11,920 nucleotides of DNA, taken from Desulfobulbus sp. GTDB lineage: Bacteria; Desulfobacterota; Desulfobulbia; Desulfobulbales; Desulfobulbaceae. Below the pieces are notes generated by a model. The model saw only the letters and a program-made list of their open reading frames with translations, did no database searches and was not told where the DNA came from. The translations under genes were made by a program, and so were the position numbers. Below are positions 7,174 through 11,920 of this stretch, one piece after another. The number at the start of each line of letters is the position of its first letter. The stretch's first letter is position 1. The DNA lies in assembly GCA_028684915.1 (NCBI GenBank), contig JAQUEZ010000145.1, positions 1-11,920 of the forward strand, written 5' to 3'.

Positions 7174-7206
7174 GACCTGCTTCTTCTCGCAAGCGTTTTT
7201 GTTGTT

Positions 7207-7242
7207 AAGGAGATGTCGCTTTGTGCGGCATCTCCTTTTTTT
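7207..7242 (+). terminator. Rho-independent terminator of sat
   Basis: AAGGAGATG (7207-7215) pairs with CATCTCCTT (7229-7237). The stem continues inward through a G-T pair and CGC/GCG to a 5-base loop, giving 13 pairs, and is followed by T7 (7236-7242). It begins 33 bp after the sat stop. Confidence 0.92.
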
Positions 7243-7250
7243 ATTGCAAA

Positions 7251-7300
7251 GTTGCTCGCTCTACGGTACGCACGGCTCATTAGGGCCGTAATCAAGCAAC
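7251..7300 (+). repeat. Nested inverted repeats in the aroB leader
   Basis: GTTGCT (7251-7256) mirrors AGCAAC (7295-7300). Inside it ACGGC (7272-7276) mirrors GCCGT (7285-7289). Together they could form a stem-loop directly ahead of the aroB ribosome binding site (AGAGGA). This may be a structured leader or chance. No T-run follows, so it is not a terminator. Confidence 0.3.
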
Positions 7301-7313
7301 AAAAGAGGATCTG

Positions 7314-8408
7314 ATGGAGCAAATAATACAGGTTGGTTTGGGGGAGCGGAGCTATCCCATTATGATCGGTGCCGGGGTGCTTGAGGAGATCGGTGGCAAA
7401 TTGCGGCAAAATGCTGTTGGTAAAAGATACGGTCTTATCAGTGATGATCGGGTAGCGGCATTGTTTGGCAACCGGGTCCAGCAGTCGTTGCTGCAAGCCG
7501 GACTTGCCTGCGAACTGATCACCTTTCCCCATGGTGAGGCGAGTAAACATCTGCAGACCATTGGCAGTCTTGCCAGCACCCTGGCGGAACGCGGCTTTGA
7601 TCGGAAAGATGCGCTTATTGCCCTTGGTGGGGGAGTAACCGGTGATATCACCGGATTTCTTGCCGCGATTTATATGCGAGGTGTACCTTTTGTCCAGGTG
7701 CCGACCTCCTTGCTTGCCCAGGTTGACAGTTCCGTGGGGGGGAAAACCGGGGTGGATATTCCCGAGGGAAAAAATCTGGTCGGCTCATTTTACCAACCCA
7801 AGGCGGTCTTTATCGATACTGATGTTTTGCAGACACTGCCACGGGAGGAGTTTCTTGGCGGAATGGCCGAGGTGATCAAGTATGGGGCCTCCATTGACAG
7901 CGAATTTTTCCACTGGCTCGCTGAAAACCGCAAAGCCATTCTTGCACTCGATCCCAACTGCATTATCTCCATGGTGCGACGCTGCTGTGAAATAAAGGCC
8001 AAGGTGGTTGAGCAGGATGAGCGAGAGGGAGGGTTACGCCGAATCCTCAATTTCGGCCATACCATAGGGCATGCGGTGGAAGCAGCTTCGGGGTATAAAT
8101 TGATCCATGGGTACGCTGTAGCTATTGGCATGCAGGCTGTGGCCGAATTGGCAGTACGCGTAGGTGTGGCCAAACTCGAGGTTGCCGCGGCCATAAAAAA
8201 ACTGCTGCTCGCCTACGAACTGCCTGTCGCCATCCCTAAAGAATACACCCCACAGAGTTTGCGGAGCTATTTGCAAACCGATAAAAAAACGGTTGGTGGT
8301 CGGGTATTCTTTGTCCTTCCGGAATCACTTGGTCAAGTGCGGATTACCGACCAGATCGCAGAGTCGGATATTGATGCGGTTTTGGGCCACCCTGGTGCCA
8401 AGGCTTAA
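7314..8408 (+). CDS. aroB: 3-dehydroquinate synthase
   Basis: Second step of the shikimate pathway: NAD- and metal-dependent conversion of DAHP to 3-dehydroquinate in the cytoplasm. The 364-residue protein matches the family length. It shows ALGGGVTGDITGFLA (NAD site, about 103-117), the VPTSLLAQVDSSVGGKTGVD block (129-148), and metal ligands E186 (GGMAEVIKYG), H249 (NFGHTIGHA) and H265 (LIHGYAVAIGM). The ATG is preceded by AGAGGA. It follows the sat terminator, so it starts a new unit. The fmdB-like gene begins 28 bp downstream on the same strand and is likely co-transcribed. Confidence 0.97.
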   Translation: MEQIIQVGLGERSYPIMIGAGVLEEIGGKLRQNAVGKRYGLISDDRVAALFGNRVQQSLLQAGLACELITFPHGEASKHLQTIGSLASTLAERGFDRKDALIALGGGVTGDITGFLAAIYMRGVPFVQVPTSLLAQVDSSVGGKTGVDIPEGKNLVGSFYQPKAVFIDTDVLQTLPREEFLGGMAEVIKYGASIDSEFFHWLAENRKAILALDPNCIISMVRRCCEIKAKVVEQDEREGGLRRILNFGHTIGHAVEAASGYKLIHGYAVAIGMQAVAELAVRVGVAKLEVAAAIKKLLLAYELPVAIPKEYTPQSLRSYLQTDKKTVGGRVFFVLPESLGQVRITDQIAESDIDAVLGHPGAKA

Positions 8409-8436
8409 CGAATCAATCAGGTAACTTCTATTTTCT

Positions 8437-8934
8437 ATGCCGATTTACGAATTTTTCTGTGCTGAATGTAATACGGTCTTTAATTTCTTTTCCCGTCGTC
8501 CTAATACGCAAAAGCAGCCCGCCTGCCCCAAATGCGGCAGACAGGAGTTACAGAAGATGATGTCTGCCTTTGCTACCATTGGCAAGGCAAAGGAGAGCGA
8601 TGGTGATGATCCTTTTGCCGGAATGGATGAGGCCAAAATGGAACAGGCTATGGCCGGTTTAATGCGGGAGGCTGAAAGCGTCAACGAGGATGATCCTCGC
8701 CAAGTAGCGCAACTGATGCGTAAATTTGCCGATAAGACCGGACTCAACCTAGGGGGCGCCATGGAAGAGGCAATCTCGCGGATGGCGGCTGGTGAAGATG
8801 CGGATCAGATAGAGCAAGAAATGGGCGATCTTATGGAAGGGGATGAACCTTTCAGCCTTGAGGCGATGAAAAAGAAAGTTCAGGCCGGAGGGAAACGGCC
8901 ACCTGTTCACGACGAAAAACTCTACGACCTCTAA
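8437..8934 (+). CDS. FmdB-family zinc ribbon protein with acidic C-terminal region
   Basis: A 165-residue protein that starts with the family signature MPIYEFFCAEC and carries two CxxC pairs (C8/C11 and C30/C33) forming a small zinc ribbon. The rest (about 45-165) is acidic, helical and rich in Met, Glu and Asp, with no domain I can name. The FmdB name comes from a putative regulator of formamidase/methylamidase genes, but most members have no proven role and I assign none. The ATG at 8437 keeps the signature at the N-terminus. The ribosome binding site is poor (AGGTAA is about 14 bases away), so translation may depend on the preceding aroB. A 122-bp repeat begins 3 bp after the stop codon. 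Confidence 0.85.
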   Translation: MPIYEFFCAECNTVFNFFSRRPNTQKQPACPKCGRQELQKMMSAFATIGKAKESDGDDPFAGMDEAKMEQAMAGLMREAESVNEDDPRQVAQLMRKFADKTGLNLGGAMEEAISRMAAGEDADQIEQEMGDLMEGDEPFSLEAMKKKVQAGGKRPPVHDEKLYDL

Positions 8935-8937
8935 TTG

Positions 8938-9059
8938 TGATGGTCTCGTAAAAAGTCGAAAACTGAAAGCCTATACACTGCGTGTAGCTGTTGATCGTGC
9001 ATAAGGATCCTGTATATTGAATGCAAATCTTCGCGCCGAGACTTTTTACGACTTCATCA
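8938..9059 (+). repeat. 122-bp MITE/ERIC-like repeat, copy 1
   Basis: The left end TGATGGTCTCGTAAAAAGTC and the reverse complement of the right end (TGATGAAGTCGTAAAAAGTC) match at 17 of 20 positions, so the element has imperfect terminal inverted repeats. It aligns without gaps to the reverse complement of 11399-11520 at 97 of 122 positions. The outer ~25 bases at each end are nearly identical and the middle ~40 bases have diverged. A small TACAC-TGC-GTGTA hairpin sits in the middle. It carries no credible gene. It lies 3 bp after the fmdB-like stop codon. No clear target duplication is visible. Confidence 0.88.
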
Positions 9060-9568
9060 TTTATTGCAAGCACAACGCGGTGACATTTTGGTCCGTTCAA
9101 TGATCATGCCTTTGATGTGCAGTAGGGGCCTTCGCTTTTAATCTGGTGCAGTTTCATTTTTTCTCCCCATGCGCTCGCACTCGACAGCTGCGCAGGCTTT
9201 GCTGTCCAAAGACGTCGTGGGGGATTATCCAGATTAACCGGTCTCTGGCTGGTTATACTAAACCCGCCCACAACGTTTGGTTGCAAGCAAATTGAGGTGC
9301 GGCCCAGAGTGTCTACTGTTGCGATTGCGGTGCTTGCTCGACAGTTGCCATGGGCTAGGTCTTGCATTTTATTTGGTGCATCCCAACGCACTCGCCCGCA
9401 AGGAAAAGGTATAGTCTTCCCCGCCCATTTTCCTGTACTCCTGCCCTTTTTGGCAAAGAATCCCAAGCCGTTCAAGCAAGGTAGTCGTTGACTATCCCTG
9501 GACTATTTGTCATAACAACGCTGTCGTTTTTCTGGCTGAAGTCTATTGCAATCACAGAGGAGGAGAGG
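9060..9568. other. Intergenic region with possible gene remnant
   Basis: About 500 bp between the repeat and the substrate-binding protein. Open frames here lack ribosome binding sites or recognisable sequence. One minus-strand mini-frame (9157-9104) has a good ribosome binding site (GGGGAG, then ATG) and reads MKLHQIKSEG before ending after 17 codons. Its start resembles the N-terminus of some metallo-beta-lactamase-fold proteins, so it may be a remnant, but ten residues are weak evidence. Several short inverted repeats (GACAGC/GCTGTC, TAACC/GGTTA, GCAAGCA/TGCTTGC) occur without clear meaning. Confidence 0.4.
9488..9516 (+). promoter_or_regulatory. Candidate sigma-70 promoter of the substrate-binding protein gene
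   Basis: TTGACT (9488-9493) and CATAAC (9511-9516) are 17 bp apart and end 52 bp before the start codon. No operator is visible. Confidence 0.45.
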
Positions 9569-10729
9569 ATGAACAGAGGAAGTTGGGCCCGGAGGATCAT
9601 TGGTCTGGGGGGGCTGTGTGTATTGAGTCTGGCAGTGATCACCTCGTCCGCATTTGCGGCGACTATTAAAGTCGGTGCCATTTTGGCAGAGACCGGTCCT
9701 GCCGCTTTCCTGGGTGGGCCTGAGTCCCGATCACTTCATATGTTGGTGGATGAGATGAATGCCAAGGGGGGCATCAACGGCAACAAGATTGAGCTCGTCG
9801 TCAAGGACTCCGGTGCCAGCACAGAGAAGGCTGTATCCTTTGCCAAGCAGCTGATCGAAGAAGAAAAAGTGTTTGCCATCATTGGGCCATCCACTAGCGG
9901 GGAGAGCCTGAATATTAAAAAAATTGCAGAAGACGGCAAAACCATCCTGATCTCCTGTTCTGCGGCAGAACTGATCGTCAACCCATTGGCCAAGCATGTG
10001 TTTAAAACTGCGCCGAGTGACAGCTATGCGGCTCAGCAGATCTATATGACCATGCAGAAGAAGGGACTCAGAAAAATAGCTGTTCTCGCCGGAAATGACG
10101 GGTTTGGCAAGGCCGGTAAGGAGCAGTTGGCCAAACTGGCACCCCAATATGGAATTACTGTCGTGGCTGAAGAGGTGTATGATAAGCAGGCCACGGATTT
10201 GACCGCCATTGTCGCCAAACTCAAATCAAATAGCGAGATTCAGGCTGTGGTCAACTGGTCGATTGTTCCTGCCCAGTCTATATTGGCCAAAAATATCCGC
10301 CAGGCCGGTTGGCAGGTTCCGATTTACCAGAGCCATGGTTTTGCCAATATTAAATATGTCGAGGCTGCTGGAGCCGCCGCCGAGGGGATTATTTTCCCTG
10401 CCAGCCGATTGCTGGTTGCCGATGCACTGCCCGCAGGTCCGCAAAAAGATGCACTCCTGAAGTATAAGACTTCCTATGAGTCGAAGTTCAAAGAGAAGGT
10501 CTCTACCTTTGGCGGCCATACCTACGATGCCATGACCATCCTGGCCAAGGCCATTGAGGTCGGTGGAACCGATCGGGAGAAGGTTCGGGCTGCTATCGAG
10601 AATATCAAAGGGCTGATTGGCACTGCCGGAACCTTTAATTATTCAGCCACTAATCATGGTGGCCTGGGGCTCGACGCCTTTGCCATGCTGACGGTGAAAA
10701 ACGGCCAGTTTGTTCTTTTGGAAGACTGA
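9569..10729 (+). CDS. Periplasmic type-I ABC substrate-binding protein (branched-chain amino acid LivJ/LivK-like)
   Basis: Extracytoplasmic ligand-binding protein of the Peripla_BP_6 family, which bind branched-chain amino acids, amides or aromatic acids. The 386-residue precursor begins with a Sec signal peptide (MNRGSWARR, a hydrophobic stretch, SSAFA) with likely cleavage after residue 30. The mature part opens with IKVGAILAETGPAAFLGG and continues with LVDEMNAKGGINGNKIELVV, FAIIGPSTSGESL, IAVLAGNDGFGKAG and GGHTYDAMTILAKAIE, typical of the two-lobed fold. I chose the ATG at 9569 because AGGAGG-rich sequence precedes it and the signal peptide starts there; the 27 upstream codons look non-coding. 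No permease or ATPase gene is adjacent, and a promoter candidate and terminator enclose it alone, so it is an orphan whose transporter or receptor partner lies elsewhere. The ligand cannot be told from sequence. Confidence 0.93.
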   Translation: MNRGSWARRIIGLGGLCVLSLAVITSSAFAATIKVGAILAETGPAAFLGGPESRSLHMLVDEMNAKGGINGNKIELVVKDSGASTEKAVSFAKQLIEEEKVFAIIGPSTSGESLNIKKIAEDGKTILISCSAAELIVNPLAKHVFKTAPSDSYAAQQIYMTMQKKGLRKIAVLAGNDGFGKAGKEQLAKLAPQYGITVVAEEVYDKQATDLTAIVAKLKSNSEIQAVVNWSIVPAQSILAKNIRQAGWQVPIYQSHGFANIKYVEAAGAAAEGIIFPASRLLVADALPAGPQKDALLKYKTSYESKFKEKVSTFGGHTYDAMTILAKAIEVGGTDREKVRAAIENIKGLIGTAGTFNYSATNHGGLGLDAFAMLTVKNGQFVLLED

Positions 10730-10753
10730 TGGTGTAGGTGAATATACCTGCTC

Positions 10754-10795
10754 AAAAAGAGGGGATCGGCAGCATGGCCGATCTCCTCTTTTTTT
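10754..10795 (+). terminator. Rho-independent terminator after the substrate-binding protein gene
   Basis: A 17-pair stem (10754-10770 with 10777-10793, one G-T pair; core GAGGGGATCGGC) closes a 6-base loop. T-rich sequence to 10795 follows and a matching A-run precedes it, so it can work in both directions. Confidence 0.93.
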
Positions 10796-10832
10796 GCCGT
10801 GCGTAGAAGCGGCGATGAAAAGATGGCATCTC

Positions 10833-10861
10833 TTGCCGTTGCCAGTGGTTCATGGTATAGG
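10833..10861 (+). promoter_or_regulatory. Candidate sigma-70 promoter of ndk
   Basis: TTGCCG (10833-10838) and TATAGG (10856-10861) are exactly 17 bp apart, about 90 bp before the ndk start and just after the preceding terminator. Confidence 0.4.
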
Positions 10862-10951
10862 AGGCGCAATCCAGCACTAACCGCTTTGTGGTTTATCCTT
10901 CCACCAAGCGCAACCCCATACATTGAGATATAGCCAAGGAGAAACGTAACT

Positions 10952-11368
10952 ATGGAACGTACATTTGCCATCATCAAGCCCAATGCCTTTGCAGCCGGTA
11001 ATGCCGGAAAAATACTGGCCCGGATCTACGCTGAAGGATTCACCGTTGTAGGTCTGAAAAAGCTATACATGAGCAAACTGGAAGCGGAAGGTTTCTATTA
11101 TGTGCACAAAGAACGGCCTTTTTTTGGCGAGCTGACCGATTTTATGTCCAGCGGTCCTTGTGTCGTCATGGTGCTTGAAGCTGAGGGTGCGATCAAAAAA
11201 TGGCGCGACCTTATGGGAGCGACTAATCCTGCTCAGGCTGCCGAGGGAACCCTGCGCCGTGAATTTGGTGACTCGCTTGAGGCCAATGCTACCCACGGCT
11301 CTGATGCACCCGAGACCGCAGCTTTTGAGATGGGCTATTTTTTCTCTGGTCTGGAATTGTTGGTTTGA
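10952..11368 (+). CDS. ndk: Nucleoside diphosphate kinase
   Basis: Transfers the gamma phosphate of ATP to nucleoside diphosphates through a phosphohistidine and balances the NTP pools. The 138-residue length is typical. The start [12 protein letters not shown], the [15 protein letters not shown] segment and the active-site motif NATHGSD (H115) are diagnostic. AAGGAG lies upstream of the ATG. The gene is monocistronic by position: a terminator lies upstream and a convergent gene downstream. Its TGA stop overlaps the end of a partial copy of the local repeat (TGATG at 11366), so the element boundary touches the coding end. The last residues (GLELLV) look natural for the family. Confidence 0.97.
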   Translation: MERTFAIIKPNAFAAGNAGKILARIYAEGFTVVGLKKLYMSKLEAEGFYYVHKERPFFGELTDFMSSGPCVVMVLEAEGAIKKWRDLMGATNPAQAAEGTLRREFGDSLEANATHGSDAPETAAFEMGYFFSGLELLV

Positions 11369-11390
11369 TGACCTGGTAAAAAATCAAAAT
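11366..11390 (+). repeat. Partial, degenerate end of the 122-bp repeat
   Basis: These 25 bases match the left end of copy 1 at 19 positions (TGATG, then CTNG-type divergence, then GTAAAAA and TCNAAA). It overlaps the ndk stop codon and ends 8 bp before copy 2. It may be a solo end or the remains of an older copy into which copy 2 inserted. Confidence 0.5.
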
Positions 11391-11398
11391 CATAGAAT

Positions 11399-11520
11399 TG
11401 ATGAAGTCGTAAAAAGTCTCAGTGCGAAGAGTTGCACTCAATATATTGTAGCCTTATGCGCAAGCCATATCTGCATAGCGTATGTTGGCGTTTAATTTTC
11501 GACTTTTTACGAGACCATCA
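11399..11520 (-). repeat. 122-bp MITE/ERIC-like repeat, copy 2 (inverted)
   Basis: In reverse complement it has the same length as copy 1 (122 bp) and the same ends (TGATGGTCTCGTAAAAAGTC and GACTTTTTACGACTTCATCA). It is flanked by GAAT on both sides (11395-11398 and 11521-11524), a possible 4-bp target duplication. The divergent centre can form a CATA-CGC-TATG hairpin one base away from the place of the hairpin in copy 1. It lies 30 bp after the ndk stop. Confidence 0.88.
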
Positions 11521-11563
11521 GAATTTACGTGGCGTAAATATAGTGTGTTACGAATTCCATAGC

Positions 11564-11593
11564 GTCGTTCTTGAGATTTTTTGCGAGAACGAC
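11564..11593. repeat. Inverted repeat downstream of repeat copy 2
   Basis: GTCGTTCT (11564-11571) and AGAACGAC (11586-11593) are perfect 8-bp arms around a 14-base loop. The loop region GAGATTTTTTGCGA (11573-11586) resembles the repeat's conserved GAGACTTTTTACGA at 12 of 14 positions, so this may be another decayed repeat end. Confidence 0.4.
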
Positions 11594-11646
11594 TAATGTC
11601 GATTTTTAGCGTAACTGATTAATTTTGTATGTATTGATTGCTTTGG

Positions 11647-11679
11647 AAAATGGCGGCCCTGGTGGTCGCCATTTTTTTT
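11647..11679. terminator. Terminator between convergent genes
   Basis: AAAATGGCG (11647-11655) pairs with CGCCATTTT (11667-11675). GCC/GGT extends the stem inward to 12 pairs around a 5-base loop. T8 follows on the plus strand. On the minus strand four T follow the stem, so it is strongest for ndk-direction transcripts but can serve both. It ends 16 bp from the minus-strand stop codon. Confidence 0.85.
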
Positions 11680-11695
11680 ACGTAGAAGAGGAGCT

Positions 11696-11920
11696 CTATT
11701 TGCAGAAAGGCTCTCCTTCGGAGGTGGCAGTGAGTAGTGGGGCGAGTGCTGGCCAGAGTTTTTTTAAACTGGAAGTGTCGTTGCAACAAATTTTCAGCTC
11801 CACACTTTCATCTTCAAAAGAGGCGCTGTGATGCAGCTGGACATGTGCGGGCAGGTTGAGTTCCTGGGGTAAACGTTGAAACTCTTTTTCTGCATCGGTC
11901 AGGTTCGGAAAAGACTGTTC
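11696..11920 (-). CDS. 3' end of an unrecognised minus-strand gene
   Basis: From the window edge a minus-strand frame stays open for 74 codons and stops with TAG at 11698-11696. It reads EQSFPNLTDAEKEFQRLPQE, continues LNLPAHVQLHHSASFEDESV, and ends with CCNDTSSLKKLWPALAPLL followed by a short Ser/Thr/Glu-rich tail and FCK. It looks like protein: mixed alpha/beta composition, a charged helix at the start, and a terminator immediately after. I do not recognise the family. The plus-strand frame over the same bases (11625-11831) has no ribosome binding site and overlaps the terminator, so the minus strand is preferred. Confidence 0.65.
   Translation of the reverse strand, partial: EQSFPNLTDAEKEFQRLPQELNLPAHVQLHHSASFEDESVELKICCNDTSSLKKLWPALAPLLTATSEGEPFCK

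Noticed and set aside
9104..9475. 123-codon minus-strand frame
   Set aside because: It would need a TTG start without a ribosome binding site, and the sequence is not recognisable. Only the short internal ATG frame near 9157 has a ribosome binding site.
8938..11520. Composite transposon carrying the binding-protein gene and ndk between the inverted repeats
   Set aside because: The copies are only about 80% identical, copy 2 has its own possible target duplication, no transposase is present, and ndk is a core gene. Independent insertions are simpler.
1..11920. CRISPR array, tRNA or rRNA genes
   Set aside because: No regularly spaced direct repeats, cloverleaf candidates or rRNA-like segments were seen on either strand.

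Overview
The window looks like chromosome of a sulfate-reducing member of the Desulfobacterota, possibly Desulfobulbaceae-like. The main evidence is a strongly codon-biased ATP sulfurylase gene (sat) carrying a Cys/His zinc site. A soluble PAS histidine kinase paired with an NtrC-type regulator, and an FmdB-type zinc ribbon protein, fit the same group. The lineage is an inference, because no rRNA or other phylogenetic marker is present.

Layout. (1) Positions 1-1200 hold nested insertion sequences. An IS1380-family transposase gene, minus strand, starting at 1138 and running off the left edge, is split by a complete 933-bp IS5-family element (178-1110). The IS5 element has 18-bp perfect terminal inverted repeats, a TAA target duplication, and a transposase in two frames joined at an A7 run. 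(2) Positions 1250-5132 form a minus-strand operon: iron-containing alcohol dehydrogenase, then PAS sensor kinase, then sigma-54-dependent response regulator. Both junctions overlap, so the kinase/regulator pair probably controls alcohol or aldehyde metabolism. (3) Positions 5133-5892 are a long gene-poor divergent region with a sigma-70-like promoter and a possible attenuator ahead of sat. (4) sat (5893-7173) ends in a strong terminator. aroB and an fmdB-like gene follow, probably co-transcribed. (5) Positions 8938-11520 hold a periplasmic type-I substrate-binding protein with no transporter partners and ndk, each with a promoter candidate. They are bracketed by two inverted copies of a 122-bp repeat. 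(6) At the right edge is the 3' end of an unrecognised minus-strand gene, convergent with ndk across a terminator.

The most notable unexplained structure is the 122-bp repeat (8938-9059 and, inverted, 11399-11520). The two copies align without gaps at 97 of 122 positions. Their ends are nearly identical while the centres have diverged, each copy has imperfect terminal inverted repeats, and one copy has possible 4-bp target duplications. A third partial end overlaps the ndk stop codon. This looks like a small non-autonomous, MITE- or ERIC-like element sitting just after stop codons. I did not find a clearly new defence or metabolic system in the window.
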